A stretch of DNA of 64,000 nucleotides from Gracilibacillus caseinilyticus (GCF_022919115.1 NZ_CP095072.1:3844001-3908000), one strand, 5' to 3'. Shown: positions 1 through 9,701, counted from the first letter of the stretch. Notes: a model not told the origin generated them from the letters alone. Numbers and translations are program-made.

Positions 1-34
1 TAATCATACCTATTTTACCATAACAAACGAAAAA

Positions 35-60
35 GAAAACCAGAAGTCATCCTGGTTTTC
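35..60 (-). terminator. Terminator of the ABC exporter operon
   Basis: A 9-bp perfect stem (35-43 with 52-60) lies just past the stop codon of the exporter gene and is followed on the minus strand by a T-rich run. This fits a Rho-independent terminator ending the two-gene ABC operon. Confidence 0.8.
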
Positions 61-69
61 TTCCTCACC

Positions 70-1908
70 TTATAATGCGTCCAACATTTCAAATTGCGAC
101 TTTACAAGTTCATAATATTCCCCACCATGTTTCATCAATTCATCATGGTTCCCTTGTTCAAGAATCTTTCCATGCTCGAGCACAATAATGTTATCCGCTT
201 CTCTGATCGTAGACAAGCGGTGAGCAATCATGATAGCTGTTCTACCTTCTAATAATCGTTTTAGTGCTTTTTGAATCATGACCTCTGTTTCTGTATCAAT
301 ACTTGCAGTCGCTTCATCCAAAATTAAAATACGCGGATCAGCAAGCAGTGCTCTGGCAAAAGATAATAACTGTCTCTCACCTGCAGATAAAATGTTTCCT
401 CGCTCCTCTACTTCTGTTTCATACCCGTTGTTTAGACGTTTAATAAAATCATCTGCACCCACAACACGAGCTGCTTCCTTTACTTCTTCATCACTTGCCT
501 CAGGACGACCAAAACGAATGTTTTCCATGATTGTACCAGAAAATATAAACGTATCCTGCAGTACGACGGAAATATTCGTTCGTAAACTGTCTAGTTTCAC
601 GTCACGAAGGTCATGGCCGTCGATTTTAACAGTCCCTTCGGTTGGATCATAAAAGCGACTGATTAAATTCGCTATCGTCGTTTTACCTGAACCGGTATGA
701 CCGACTAACGCAACCGTTTGGCCTGGCTTCATTTCCAATGAAATTTCATGTAAAGCGATTCGATCCTCATTATACGCAAACTGGACATGATCAAAGACAA
801 CGTGACCTTTCATATCTTTAAATGGCTGCGCATTTTTTTTCTCTTTCACATTTGGTTGTTCATCCAAAAATTCAAATATTCGTTCTGACGAAGCCATCGC
901 CACTAATAACTGGTTGTATATTTGACCAAGTCGCGAGATCGGCTCCCAAAACATTCCTAAATAGAAAGCAAATGATACAAAGATACCTATTTGAATGGTG
1001 TTATTAATAATTAAGTGTGCCCCATAGGATATCAGAATAACCGTTCCGATTGCATTACTCATTTCAACGAACGGACCAAAATAAGCACTTTTTTTCATGG
1101 CTACCCGTTCTTTTTCGTAGTTATCACTATTAACCCCATCAAAAAACTCCGTATTTTCTTTTTCCTGAGAGAACGACTGCGTAATACGAATCCCTTGCAT
1201 ACTTTCGTTCAGGTGGGAATTCAAACGTGATTTCTGGATACGCACATCTTGCCAGGATCGACGGATCGTTCGTCTAAGTTTCGTTGATATGAAGAACATG
1301 ATAGGCAGAATGATTAATACTGCCAATGCCAAAGGTGGACTTAAAACAAATAACATTACGATAATCCCTGTAAGCAGAACGATATCCATCAATAAATTAA
1401 TAATCCCATTTGTAAACAGTTCCTGTAAGGAGTTCACATCATTCAAAATCCTTACTAAAATAGAACCTGCTGAACGGGAATCAAAAAAATTGTGCGACAA
1501 GCGTTGTACATGGGAGAATAAACTTTTTCGCAGGTCATGAATAACACGCTGCCCAAGGATATTCACCCATTTAATCCTGTATTTGTTTGCTATAAAACTG
1601 ACCAGGTATAGAATCGAAATGCCAATGATCAGATATGTAAGCAAACTGACATTCTGTTTTGTAATAGCTTTATCAATAACCCAAGTCCCGATAATTACTG
1701 GGACCACGAGTCTTACAATTGTAGAAATCAACATGACCGCAATCGCGGCAGGCATTAATGTTTTTACATACGGTTTTAAATATTTCAACAAACGTAACAT
1801 CTGCTTCCAGTTAAAAGGCTTTTCTACTGCCTGATCTAACGGGTAGTAAAATCGGTTTAAATGAGGACTTTTCTTTTTCGATTGATTTGCAGATATAGAT
1901 TTCGCCAT
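70..1908 (-). CDS. Heterodimeric ABC exporter, catalytic-site subunit (YknV/YheH-like)
   Basis: Multidrug-type ABC half-exporter of 612 aa with an N-terminal six-helix membrane domain and a C-terminal ATPase domain. The ATPase has Walker A GHTGSGKTT, a non-canonical signature LSAGERQ and Walker B ILILDEATA with the catalytic Glu. The partner gene just upstream has the reverse pattern (canonical signature, Asp instead of Glu). Known asymmetric exporters such as BmrCD and TM287/288 share this arrangement, so the two proteins should form one transporter with one active and one degenerate ATP site. An upstream in-frame start at 2010 would lie inside the partner gene. The chosen ATG follows a GGGGGAAGG ribosome site and leaves a 19-bp gap, so the pair is an operon. 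The substrate cannot be told from sequence. Confidence 0.93.
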   Translation of the reverse strand: MAKSISANQSKKKSPHLNRFYYPLDQAVEKPFNWKQMLRLLKYLKPYVKTLMPAAIAVMLISTIVRLVVPVIIGTWVIDKAITKQNVSLLTYLIIGISILYLVSFIANKYRIKWVNILGQRVIHDLRKSLFSHVQRLSHNFFDSRSAGSILVRILNDVNSLQELFTNGIINLLMDIVLLTGIIVMLFVLSPPLALAVLIILPIMFFISTKLRRTIRRSWQDVRIQKSRLNSHLNESMQGIRITQSFSQEKENTEFFDGVNSDNYEKERVAMKKSAYFGPFVEMSNAIGTVILISYGAHLIINNTIQIGIFVSFAFYLGMFWEPISRLGQIYNQLLVAMASSERIFEFLDEQPNVKEKKNAQPFKDMKGHVVFDHVQFAYNEDRIALHEISLEMKPGQTVALVGHTGSGKTTIANLISRFYDPTEGTVKIDGHDLRDVKLDSLRTNISVVLQDTFIFSGTIMENIRFGRPEASDEEVKEAARVVGADDFIKRLNNGYETEVEERGNILSAGERQLLSFARALLADPRILILDEATASIDTETEVMIQKALKRLLEGRTAIMIAHRLSTIREADNIIVLEHGKILEQGNHDELMKHGGEYYELVKSQFEMLDAL

Positions 1909-1927
1909 TTCCCTTCCCCCTTTTTCA

Positions 1928-3679
1928 TTATTTAGTTGATTGTAATACCGTTTCCCTGTCTTGGTATTGAATATCATAAATACGACGATAGGTTCCATGC
2001 TGATGAACAAGCTGATTATGAGTTCCTCTTTCGACTATTTCACCTTCGTCTAATACAATAATTTCATCTGCGTGCTTCAATGAAGAAATACGGTGCGCGA
2101 TAATAAAGGTAGTTCTGCCATCCATTACTTCTTTTAATGCTTTTTGAATTTTGAATTCTGTTTCCATATCTACAGCTGATGTGGCATCATCCAGAACGAG
2201 AATGGAAGGATCTATCAATATCGCACGCGCAATAGCAATTCGTTGTTTCTGACCACCGGAAAGTCCCATGCCCCGCTCACCAAGTAACGTATCATATCCT
2301 TTTGGCATTTCCATAATAAATTCGTGAGCCTGCGCTCGTTTTGCTGCTGCAATGATCTCATCCATTGTTGCATCCGGATTCCCGTAAGAGATGTTTTCTT
2401 TGATCGTTGTAGAGAACAAGAACGATTCCTGTAACACAAATCCGATATTCTTTCGCAACGATTTAAGCGTATAAGAAGACGTAGGTCTGCCATCAACAAG
2501 AACCTCTCCCTGATCTGGTTCGTAAAATCTGGTGATCAGTTGGGTAATACTCGTCTTCCCTGCACCGGTCGGACCGATTAGCCCAATAACTTTTCCTTCT
2601 GGTGCATCAAATGAAATATTCTTAAGCGCCGCATCATCATCCTCAATATACGTTAATGAAACGTTTTTAAACGTCACATGTCCTTGAATCTGATCCGCTA
2701 GCATTGGATCTTCGTCTTCAACAATATCCTCTCTTGCTTCTAATATCTCTAACAACCGTTCTCCTGACGCCTTCGCCTGTGAGAATTGGTTCACGATAAA
2801 ACCTAAATGCATTAACGGCCCTAATATATAGGTAACTAAACTAAAGAAGGCAACTAATTCACCAAGCTGTAATGATCCATTAATGACCAAATATCCACCG
2901 AAAATCAAAAGTGCTACCATAGATATATTCCCGATGAATTCCATCAAAGGAAAATACCGCGACCAAATATTTGAAGTGAAAATATTTACTTCTTTATAAT
3001 TGGCATTATTTTTTGTAAAACGATCGATTTCAAAATCCTCTTTGGATAGGGATTTAACGGTATTCATCCCGCTAACATTTTCTTGTATTCTCGTATTCAG
3101 TCGTCCTAGAGATTTACGGACATTACGAAAAGCCGGGTGAACTTTTTTATCGAAGCGGTACACAACGATGGCTAGAAACGGCATTGCAGCCATGGTAACT
3201 AATGCTAATGGTATGGAATAAAAGAACATGACACATAGAGCAATCGTGATTAATAATGTGACTCGAATCAATTCTCTAAAACCTGCTGCCAAGAAAAACT
3301 TAAACCCTTCCACATCCATTGTAAGCCTTGACATTAAATCCCCAGTTCGTGCATTGTCATAATAAGTAAACGAAAGCCTTTGCAATTTTTTGTATAGTGC
3401 ATCACGTAAAACATATACAGATTTAATTCCAAATAAGTCACCTAAATACTGTTGAAGGAAATTGGCTATCCCTTTAATAACCATTAACCCAATAAACGTC
3501 ACCGATAGAATCGGTATAAGCTGATACTCCTGTCCTCTTACAACGTCATCAATCGTTTTTTGCAGAATGATTGGATAAGCGAGAGTAATTGCTGTAACGA
3601 TTACAACGAATAAAACTGACATGAGAAAGTACCTTCGAAACGGCCAATAAAACTGTTTCAACTTCTTAAATATTTCCAT
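1928..3679 (-). CDS. Heterodimeric ABC exporter, degenerate-site subunit (YknU/YheI-like)
   Basis: ABC half-exporter of 583 aa, first gene of a two-gene operon. The membrane domain covers about residues 1-310 and the ATPase domain about 335-583. Walker A is GPTGAGKTS, the signature is LSGGQKQ, and Walker B is ILVLDDATS, in which Asp replaces the catalytic Glu. This subunit therefore contributes the degenerate ATP site while its partner supplies the working Glu. Sizes (583 and 612 aa) match YknU/YknV better than YheI/YheH, but both are multidrug-type exporters and I do not assign a substrate. The gene is divergent from mscS. Confidence 0.93.
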   Translation of the reverse strand: MEIFKKLKQFYWPFRRYFLMSVLFVVIVTAITLAYPIILQKTIDDVVRGQEYQLIPILSVTFIGLMVIKGIANFLQQYLGDLFGIKSVYVLRDALYKKLQRLSFTYYDNARTGDLMSRLTMDVEGFKFFLAAGFRELIRVTLLITIALCVMFFYSIPLALVTMAAMPFLAIVVYRFDKKVHPAFRNVRKSLGRLNTRIQENVSGMNTVKSLSKEDFEIDRFTKNNANYKEVNIFTSNIWSRYFPLMEFIGNISMVALLIFGGYLVINGSLQLGELVAFFSLVTYILGPLMHLGFIVNQFSQAKASGERLLEILEAREDIVEDEDPMLADQIQGHVTFKNVSLTYIEDDDAALKNISFDAPEGKVIGLIGPTGAGKTSITQLITRFYEPDQGEVLVDGRPTSSYTLKSLRKNIGFVLQESFLFSTTIKENISYGNPDATMDEIIAAAKRAQAHEFIMEMPKGYDTLLGERGMGLSGGQKQRIAIARAILIDPSILVLDDATSAVDMETEFKIQKALKEVMDGRTTFIIAHRISSLKHADEIIVLDEGEIVERGTHNQLVHQHGTYRRIYDIQYQDRETVLQSTK

Positions 3680-3846
3680 TTAATTTGCACCCCCTAATTT
3701 TTTACGTATGTATAAATATAACGGCATCCGAAATAAAATTCCACCTTTTCGACTCAATTTCTTAAATTATTTTTTAGTTTTATTATTTGAATGTTGAGGT
3801 ATGTATACTATATGATAGAAATATTCACATAAAAAGGAGGCATAAC

Positions 3847-4680
3847 ATGTTTGAAGATGGACTAGCAGTGGATTGGGGCTACATATTAGACATTGTCATC
3901 AAGTTTGGAATTCAGATTATTATTCTGATTATTGCTATGATGATAGTTAAACCAATTGGCAGAAAAATTATCTCTGCAAGCATAAGAAAATCAAGCTCAA
4001 AACAAAATGTATCAGAAGCAAGAATACAAACATTAGAGAAATTATTACTTAACGTATTTGCATATGTATTAATATTTGTATTCGTCGTCATGTTCTTTGC
4101 AATTATCGGATTAGATATTGCTCCTCTAATTGCAGGTGCAGGTGTTGTCGGTCTGGCTATTGGTTTTGGTGCTCAAGGTTTAGTCAGCGACATCGTAACT
4201 GGATTTTTCATTCTATTAGAAAAACAAGTTGATGTTGGAGACTATGTTACTACTGCTGGATATGGCGGTATTGTAGAAGAAGTTGGCTTGAGAACAACAC
4301 AAATCCGCGGCTTTGACGGTACTCTGCATTTTGTACCGAACCGTGAAATTTCCGGCGTCAGTAACCACTCCAGAGGAAATATGCGTGCACTAGTTGATAT
4401 TGGAATCAGCTATGATGACAATATTGATGAAGCAATGACTGTATTACAAGGAGTATGTCAGGAATTTGAATCTGATCCACGCTTTGCAGAAGGCCCTGAT
4501 GTATTAGGTGTACAAGCTTTCGGCTCAAGTGAGGTTGTATTACGAATTATTGGTAAAACTGTCAATATGGAACAATTTGGTGCAGAACGCGATATTCGCA
4601 AACGTATTAAAGAAGCATTTGATGCTAATAACATTGAAATCCCATTTCCGCATCAAGTTTATATTCAAAAAGACAAGTAA
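3847..4680 (+). CDS. Small-conductance mechanosensitive channel, MscS family (YkuT-like)
   Basis: MscS-family channel of 277 aa that would open under membrane tension to release solutes during osmotic downshock. Three hydrophobic segments are visible. The last carries the Gly/Ala-rich pore helix (AGAGVVGLAIGFGAQG) and is followed by the beta domain (GDYVTTAGYGGIVEEVGLR) and a soluble C-terminal domain. The ATG at 3847 follows AAAAAGGAGG. An earlier in-frame start at 3787 lacks a ribosome site. The gene is single and ends at a strong terminator. B. subtilis ykuT also sits near the dapH/dapL genes, so synteny supports the name. Confidence 0.93.
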   Translation: MFEDGLAVDWGYILDIVIKFGIQIIILIIAMMIVKPIGRKIISASIRKSSSKQNVSEARIQTLEKLLLNVFAYVLIFVFVVMFFAIIGLDIAPLIAGAGVVGLAIGFGAQGLVSDIVTGFFILLEKQVDVGDYVTTAGYGGIVEEVGLRTTQIRGFDGTLHFVPNREISGVSNHSRGNMRALVDIGISYDDNIDEAMTVLQGVCQEFESDPRFAEGPDVLGVQAFGSSEVVLRIIGKTVNMEQFGAERDIRKRIKEAFDANNIEIPFPHQVYIQKDK

Positions 4681-4685
4681 TAAAA

Positions 4686-4714
4686 AATCCGGGCCGTTAA
4701 CGCCCGGATTTTTT
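4686..4714 (+). terminator. Terminator of mscS
   Basis: A perfect 9-bp GC-rich stem (4686-4694 with 4702-4710) is followed by TTTTT, 5 bp after the mscS stop codon. It is a textbook Rho-independent terminator. Confidence 0.9.
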
Positions 4715-4843
4715 ACATCCATAAATAGTAACCGCTTTCCCCTTTCAGGTAGACCCTCACTCCGCTCTTTTTAAATTACACAACAGAGTAAAAAGAAAAA
4801 CCAATCGTTCTTATCTAACTTGAAATAACTGTAAACTACCAAT

Positions 4844-5031
4844 GATACGAATTATGAAAACTAGCCAACCTTGTGTTTATTTTGAAATATTTTATGTGTT
4901 AGGATTAGGATAACGCTCCGGCCAACCACTTCGCGTCCTGCGGGGCATATTTCCGGAGCTTTGCTAAGCACATCAAACCTATCAAAATTACCACATTATA
5001 ATACTGATTCCACTTTACATAATCCGTATTA
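4844..5031. repeat. Palindromic intergenic element, copy A (short form)
   Basis: Element of 188 bp between the convergent genes mscS and dapL. The right end (5014-5031) reads TTTACATAATCCGTATTA. The left end (4844-4861) is a decayed inverse of it. Inside lies a GC-rich core containing CGCGTCCTGCGGGGCA and TTTCCGGAGCTTTGCTAAGC, which recurs in the other copies. It has no coding capacity, so it looks like a non-autonomous (MITE-like or REP-like) repeat. Confidence 0.75.
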
Positions 5032-5058
5032 TAAACATCTCCCCCCTCCTCCTTTATA

Positions 5059-5101
5059 AAAACCGAACAAGATTGAATGTTTCAAATCATTGCCCGGCTT
5101 T
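5059..5101 (-). terminator. Terminator of dapL
   Basis: Minus-strand hairpin with arms GCCGGGCAA and TTGTTCGGT (including G-U pairs) followed by TTTTT, immediately after the dapL stop codon. Confidence 0.7.
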
Positions 5102-5104
5102 TTG

Positions 5105-6220
5105 TTATAATGCCCTCATCATAGCCGTAACAGCTTTTACCCCAACTTCGATTGCATCTTCATTGGGATTAAGCTGGCTGTGATGTAATCCGTACGGGGA
5201 ATCAACTCCTAACCAGAACATGAATCCTGGAATCTCTTTTAAGAAATAACCGAAATCCTCACCGGTCATCGCGGCATTCGCTTCTTTAAATTGGATACCT
5301 TCTGCATCGACTGTTCTAGAAAACAAATCTACGTATGCTTGATCATTACTAACTTGATAGTAATTAGCACCATAGTCCACATCAATTTGACAATCATAAG
5401 CTAATTCAAATCCTTTGATTGCCCGCTCCAATTCTTGTTTAATCGTAATCATTGTTTCAGGTTGCAGAGTGCGAATGGTCCCTTCCAAACGAGCAGTTTC
5501 AGCAATAATATTCTGAACCGTTCCCGCGGTCATCTTACCTATCGTAATCACACCACTATCAAGTGGATCAACTTTTCTTGAAATAATTTGCTGGATTTGC
5601 GTAACAAACGTACTAGCAGTGACAATCATATCTTTCGTCAAGTGTGGATAAGCCGCATGTCCACCTTTTCCGGTGAAATCCATGAACAGTTCACTCGTAT
5701 TGGCAAACAATAATCCCGCTCGGCTAGAAACCGTTCCAACTGGCAAATCAGGTGCAATATGTAATGCAAAAATACCATCGACTTCAAATTGTTGAAAGAC
5801 CTCAGACTTCAGCATTGGAGCTGCTCCCCCAGGCCCTTCCTCTGCTGGTTGAAAAATAAATAATACATTATCTTCAATTGGATTAGCACTGATTTGATCG
5901 AGAGTGCCGAGAGCAATCGTCATATGAAAATCATGCCCACATGCATGCATTCGATCAGCATGTGCAGATGCAAATGGTAATCCGGTATTTTCCGCAATTG
6001 GCAATCCGTCTATATCCGTACGATAAGCCATTGTTTTCTTTGGATTTGTCCCCTTAACCAGTACGAATAACCCTGTTTCCCACTTCGTAATAGCAATATT
6101 TTCACGCCCCATTTGTTCGATCGCATCTATTAAATAGGCTTGTGTTTTAAATTCCTGAAAACCTAATTCAGGGATTTGATGTAATTCTCTTCTAATATTC
6201 AAAAGCTGGTTCTGCTCCAT
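5105..6220 (-). CDS. dapL: N-acetyldiaminopimelate deacetylase
   Basis: M20-family amidohydrolase of 371 aa that removes acetate from N-acetyl-LL-diaminopimelate, the last acetyl-pathway step to LL-DAP for lysine, peptidoglycan and (by branching earlier) dipicolinate. Metal-binding motifs are visible: MHACGHDFHM near residue 95, EEGPGGA near 130 and HIAPDLPVGT near 160. Length matches B. subtilis DapL (YkuR). The ATG follows AAAGGAG. dapH lies directly upstream on the same strand, and patA at 10192 completes the pathway. A hairpin at 6266-6298 separates dapH from dapL, so dapL may be partly uncoupled from dapH. Confidence 0.93.
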   Translation of the reverse strand: MEQNQLLNIRRELHQIPELGFQEFKTQAYLIDAIEQMGRENIAITKWETGLFVLVKGTNPKKTMAYRTDIDGLPIAENTGLPFASAHADRMHACGHDFHMTIALGTLDQISANPIEDNVLFIFQPAEEGPGGAAPMLKSEVFQQFEVDGIFALHIAPDLPVGTVSSRAGLLFANTSELFMDFTGKGGHAAYPHLTKDMIVTASTFVTQIQQIISRKVDPLDSGVITIGKMTAGTVQNIIAETARLEGTIRTLQPETMITIKQELERAIKGFELAYDCQIDVDYGANYYQVSNDQAYVDLFSRTVDAEGIQFKEANAAMTGEDFGYFLKEIPGFMFWLGVDSPYGLHHSQLNPNEDAIEVGVKAVTAMMRAL

Positions 6221-6265
6221 GATTTACTCCTTTACCTAATTAAAAATCATTATTCACTATTTTAA

Positions 6266-6298
6266 AACAAGGCAGGATCTTGGCGATCCTGCCTTGTT
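6266..6298 (-). terminator. Strong hairpin between dapH and dapL
   Basis: A stem of about 13 bp (ACAAGGCAGGATC with its complement) lies straight after the dapH stop codon. The following T-run on the minus strand is short and interrupted. It may be a partial terminator or an mRNA processing or stability element between the two dap genes. Confidence 0.65.
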
Positions 6299-6303
6299 AT
6301 TAC

Positions 6304-7023
6304 TTAATCATCCAATTTGCGAAGTGCTTCCATGATTTCAGTTTTTGCCTTTGTTTGATCATCAATTTCTTTGATAACTTTAGCTGGAGTACCAGCAACA
6401 ACAGTATTTGGCGGTACATCTTTCGTTACAACAGCACCGGCTGCTACAACTGCTCCTTCTCCAACACGTACCCCTTCTAATACTACTGCATTTGCTCCAA
6501 TTACAACGCCATCTTCAATGACAACTGGCTGAGCAGAAGGTGGTTCAATAACCCCTGCTAATACAGCACCGGCACCGACATGACAGTTCTTACCTACTGT
6601 AGCACGTCCACCAAGCGAAGCATTCATATCAATCATGGTTCCTTCACCAATAACAGAACCAATATTAATCATGGCACCAAACATGATAACAGCACCATCG
6701 CCGATTTCTACTTGTTCACGAATAATTGCACCTGGCTCGATACGTGCATTGATATCTTTCATATCTAATAATGGGATTGCCGAATTACGACGATCATTCT
6801 CTACTACGTAATCTGTAATTTGATCACTGTATGTATCAAGTAGTGCTTTTATTTCTTTCCATTCACCAAAAATAACACCATTCGTTTCATTTAAGAATGT
6901 TTGTACAGAACCGTTTGCTTCTATTGACGCTAAATTAGTCCCTTTTACATACACTTTTACAGGTGTAGATTTTGTACTGTTTGAAATAAATGAAATTATT
7001 TCATTTGCATCCATTTGCTTCAT
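6304..7023 (-). CDS. dapH: Tetrahydrodipicolinate N-acetyltransferase
   Basis: Enzyme of 239 aa that acetylates tetrahydrodipicolinate with acetyl-CoA, committing it to the acetyl branch of DAP synthesis. An N-terminal domain of about 80 aa precedes a left-handed beta-helix built of hexapeptide repeats ([44 protein letters not shown]), the fold of the acetyltransferase group of DapD-like proteins. The length equals the 236-240 aa typical of Firmicute DapH (YkuQ). The start follows GGAGG. It precedes dapL on the same strand. Confidence 0.94.
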   Translation of the reverse strand: MKQMDANEIISFISNSTKSTPVKVYVKGTNLASIEANGSVQTFLNETNGVIFGEWKEIKALLDTYSDQITDYVVENDRRNSAIPLLDMKDINARIEPGAIIREQVEIGDGAVIMFGAMINIGSVIGEGTMIDMNASLGGRATVGKNCHVGAGAVLAGVIEPPSAQPVVIEDGVVIGANAVVLEGVRVGEGAVVAAGAVVTKDVPPNTVVAGTPAKVIKEIDDQTKAKTEIMEALRKLDD

Positions 7024-7092
7024 TGATTAGTCCTCCATTAAATTGTTGTCTTTATAAATGTAACAAAACAATAGCCTTTTTAACAAGTAATA

Positions 7093-7533
7093 TTATTTTG
7101 TTGTATACATGGATTTATTCACTTCTTTTAGTATGGCACGTCTTGTCAGGATACCAATAAAATAACCTTGCTCATCAATTACACAAGCAAAGGCATGATT
7201 AATAACCACTTTTAGACAGGTGAGAAAATCCGTATCCTCTGTCAAAGTTGGCTGATCCTTCTGCATAACAGCTTCCACTTTAATATCTGCTAATCGTTCC
7301 ATCTCAAATCGTTCCATGCCCATTACGCTTTTTAAGATTGGTGTTTTCGCAATTGTACCTTTAAATTTGTATTCTAAGTCTAAAACAGGAACCGACGAAT
7401 AACCTGATTCGACTAACACAAGCAATGCATGCTCGACAGGGTTCCCTTCTTGTACATGCGCTACCTTTTCAGCTGGGATCATTAAATCTCCTACCGTCAA
7501 ATCAGTTAGCGTTTTCTTTAACACACTAGACAT
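7093..7533 (-). CDS. CBS-domain protein (YkuL-like)
   Basis: Protein of 146 aa made almost entirely of a tandem pair of CBS domains, which in other proteins sense adenine nucleotides or cyclic dinucleotides. The first begins near VGDLMIPAEKVAHV and the second near VEAVMQKDQPTLTED. There is no fused enzyme or channel domain, so it is probably a free-standing sensor. B. subtilis YkuL is its likely counterpart and lies in the same neighbourhood. The ATG at 7533 has AAGGAG eight bases upstream; a GTG nine bases earlier is too close to that site. Ligand and partner are unknown. Confidence 0.85.
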   Translation of the reverse strand: MSSVLKKTLTDLTVGDLMIPAEKVAHVQEGNPVEHALLVLVESGYSSVPVLDLEYKFKGTIAKTPILKSVMGMERFEMERLADIKVEAVMQKDQPTLTEDTDFLTCLKVVINHAFACVIDEQGYFIGILTRRAILKEVNKSMYTTK

Positions 7534-7651
7534 ATGGGACACTCCTTTTTGTTTTGGTGAAGGAGCTATTATGACATCACCTCTCTATTTTAACATATTC
7601 TATAATAATTTGTGTAATCTAATGTCTCGATATCATATCTGATATACTCCA

Positions 7652-7660
7652 TGCTATAAT
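7652..7660 (+). promoter_or_regulatory. Extended -10 promoter of the phosphoesterase gene
   Basis: TGCTATAAT is a consensus extended -10 (TGnTATAAT) with only a weak -35. It places the transcript start near 7667. That leaves almost no leader for the GTG at 7670 and supports the ATG at 7706 as the true start. Confidence 0.6.
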
Positions 7661-7705
7661 AAGTAATGAGTGTTCGTTAAGAAAAGAAAGGGTTTATTAA
7701 ATAAT

Positions 7706-8557
7706 ATGAAGCGAAGAACTTTTTTAAAACGTTTATTTGGCAGTTTCATCGCGATGTTCGGGCTTAGTGGCGGAACTTATTATTATGCTCGGGAAATCGA
7801 AACAAGTATGCTGGATGTTCATCATGTAACGGTGCCAAATCTCAAGATTTCTAAATCATTTGAGGACTATCGTATCCTGCAATTTTCAGATACACATATT
7901 GGTTTTCAATATTCGTTAGATCAATTAGAGAAATTGGTTGTCGAAATCAACCAGGCAGAGCCGGATCTTGTCGTGTTTACCGGTGATTTGGTTGATAATC
8001 CGCACATCTATAACATCCCCAACAGATTGATTACTCTCTTGCAAAGTATAAATGCAAAAGATGGGAAACTGTGGATTTATGGAAACCATGATCATGGGGG
8101 TTATGGAACAGATATCATAAAAGAGGTATTTGATAAGGCTGGTTTCGAATTGTTGCAGAATGGACACAGACAAATACAAAAGAATGATGCTATGATAAAT
8201 ATTGCAGGCGTTGATGATGTCTTGTTAGGCTCTCCTGATTTGGGACAGGCAATGGATGGATTAAATGATACATATTTTACTATTTTGCTTGCTCACGAAC
8301 CTGATTATGCTGACATCGCAAAAGATTATCCAATCGATATACAACTGTCTGGTCACAGTCATGGAGGACAAGTTCAATTGCCTTTCGTCGGGTATATTTA
8401 TACGCCACACCTTGCTGAAAAATATGTGGAAGGCCATTATCAAGTTGGCGGTACACCACTGCAACTGTATGTCAGCCGCGGGCTCGGCACTACCAGGTTA
8501 CCTTACCGTTTCTTGTGCAAACCTGAAATGACAATTTATCAATTAAAACAAATGTAA
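7706..8557 (+). CDS. Tat-exported metallophosphoesterase (YkuE-like)
   Basis: Calcineurin-like phosphoesterase of 283 aa. The N-terminus MKRRTFLKRLFG followed by a short hydrophobic stretch is a twin-arginine signal. Metal-binding motifs follow in order: FSDTHIG, FTGDLVDN, YGNHDHGG, LAHEPD and LSGHSHGGQ. Similarity in motif order and length to B. subtilis YkuE, a Tat-dependent cell-wall-associated phosphoesterase, is strong. The substrate is uncertain (a phosphodiester or phospholipid head group is plausible). The next gene, the Sco protein, starts 16 bp downstream, so the two are probably co-transcribed. Confidence 0.9.
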   Translation: MKRRTFLKRLFGSFIAMFGLSGGTYYYAREIETSMLDVHHVTVPNLKISKSFEDYRILQFSDTHIGFQYSLDQLEKLVVEINQAEPDLVVFTGDLVDNPHIYNIPNRLITLLQSINAKDGKLWIYGNHDHGGYGTDIIKEVFDKAGFELLQNGHRQIQKNDAMINIAGVDDVLLGSPDLGQAMDGLNDTYFTILLAHEPDYADIAKDYPIDIQLSGHSHGGQVQLPFVGYIYTPHLAEKYVEGHYQVGGTPLQLYVSRGLGTTRLPYRFLCKPEMTIYQLKQM

Positions 8558-8573
8558 TACAGGAGTGATGAGA

Positions 8574-9143
8574 ATGAAAAAAATATTGCTAGTGTCACTG
8601 GCACTGCTCTTTATTTTAGTTGGATGCGGTACCAAATCATATAATGGTGATTTTTCGTTTGAAGTACAAGATTTTACATTCACTGACCAAGATGGTGAAA
8701 GCTTTTCAAAAAGTGACTTGGACGGAAAGTTTTGGATAGCAGATATGATTTTCACCAATTGTGAAACGGTTTGCCCGCCAATGACTGCCAACATGGCACG
8801 ATTACAGAAACAATTAGACGAAGCTGGGATTGATGCAGAAATTGTTTCTTTCAGTGTAGATCCGACCAATGATTCTCCTCAAGTTTTGAAGAACTATATT
8901 TCCGAGCGCGGTGGAACTTTTGATAATTGGCACGCATTAACTGGTTATACCGACGAAGAGATAAAAAACTTTTCGGAAAAATCGTTTAAAGCCTTTGTTG
9001 AAAATCCTGAGAACGATGATCAAGTAATTCATTCCACTACCTTCTATCTCGTTTCACCGGATGGCAATGCAATTAAAGGGTACAATGGTCAAAAAGCGGA
9101 TAATATGCAAAAAATAGTTGAAGATATTCAATCAATGAATTAA
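8574..9143 (+). CDS. Sco1/SenC-family lipoprotein (copper chaperone/thiol protein)
   Basis: Membrane-anchored thioredoxin-fold protein of 189 aa. A lipoprotein signal with lipobox LVGC (Cys18) is followed by the Sco motif CETVCP (Cys63, Cys67) and a conserved His in IHSTTFYL near residue 153. These are the three copper ligands of Sco proteins. Family members such as B. subtilis YpmQ/BsSco deliver copper to the CuA site of cytochrome c oxidase. Several starts cluster here. The ATG at 8574 has AGGAG at the best spacing. Confidence 0.92.
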   Translation: MKKILLVSLALLFILVGCGTKSYNGDFSFEVQDFTFTDQDGESFSKSDLDGKFWIADMIFTNCETVCPPMTANMARLQKQLDEAGIDAEIVSFSVDPTNDSPQVLKNYISERGGTFDNWHALTGYTDEEIKNFSEKSFKAFVENPENDDQVIHSTTFYLVSPDGNAIKGYNGQKADNMQKIVEDIQSMN

Positions 9144-9148
9144 AGTGG

Positions 9149-9178
9149 AAAGTAGAAGAGTTCGCTCTTCTACTTTTT
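9149..9178 (+). terminator. Terminator after the Sco gene
   Basis: A 12-bp perfect stem with a TTCG tetraloop (AGTAGAAGAG-TTCG-CTCTTCTACT) is followed by a T-run, immediately after the stop codon. Confidence 0.9.
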
Positions 9179-9205
9179 TATTACGAAGAAAAGGACGGTG
9201 AATAG

Positions 9206-9679
9206 ATGGAAGAACAAAATCCAGAAATCAATGAAATTGGCCATGCCCTTTTTATTGTGAATCGCCATGCAAAAACAGCACTCGATCCGACGCAATTATA
9301 TCAATTAAAAAACGAAACGATGAAAAAGCTCTTAGCAGATCAAAAAGCAGTCAAAGTTGGACTGCATTTTTCAAATAACCCAAAGCAAAGCAGACAACAC
9401 TCTGTCTTACTTGTTCAAGTGGGAAGCTATTATTTTCATATGCCGCCATCCAAAAATGATATGCAAGCTCTGAATCATCTAGGTAACCTCGATGATTCTT
9501 ATCGAAACCCTAAACCTTCCCTATCATTAACAAATGCGAAAAAAATACTGTTATCCTATTTGAATTGGCCAGCATCAGTATCTAAACAGAAACAGTCCAA
9601 GCCTAAACCTAGGTATTCACCATTTACAAATTCTCCTTCTTCTCTTTCTCCTTTTTATCATAAGCGAAAGAGGTGGTAA
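9206..9679 (+). CDS. ykyB: YkyB-family protein
   Basis: Protein of 157 aa matching the Bacillaceae YkyB family by its start (EINEIGHALFIVNRHAKTA) and the conserved core VGLHFSNNPKQSRQHSVLLV. No catalytic motif or membrane segment is visible. The C-terminal 40 residues are Ser/Pro/Lys-rich and probably disordered. Function is unknown in the family. In B. subtilis ykyB also lies between the yku genes and patA, so context supports the identification. ATG with AAGGACGG upstream. Confidence 0.82.
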   Translation: MEEQNPEINEIGHALFIVNRHAKTALDPTQLYQLKNETMKKLLADQKAVKVGLHFSNNPKQSRQHSVLLVQVGSYYFHMPPSKNDMQALNHLGNLDDSYRNPKPSLSLTNAKKILLSYLNWPASVSKQKQSKPKPRYSPFTNSPSSLSPFYHKRKRW

Positions 9680-9701
9680 TTTGCCTGCGCATTCAAGCCA
9701 T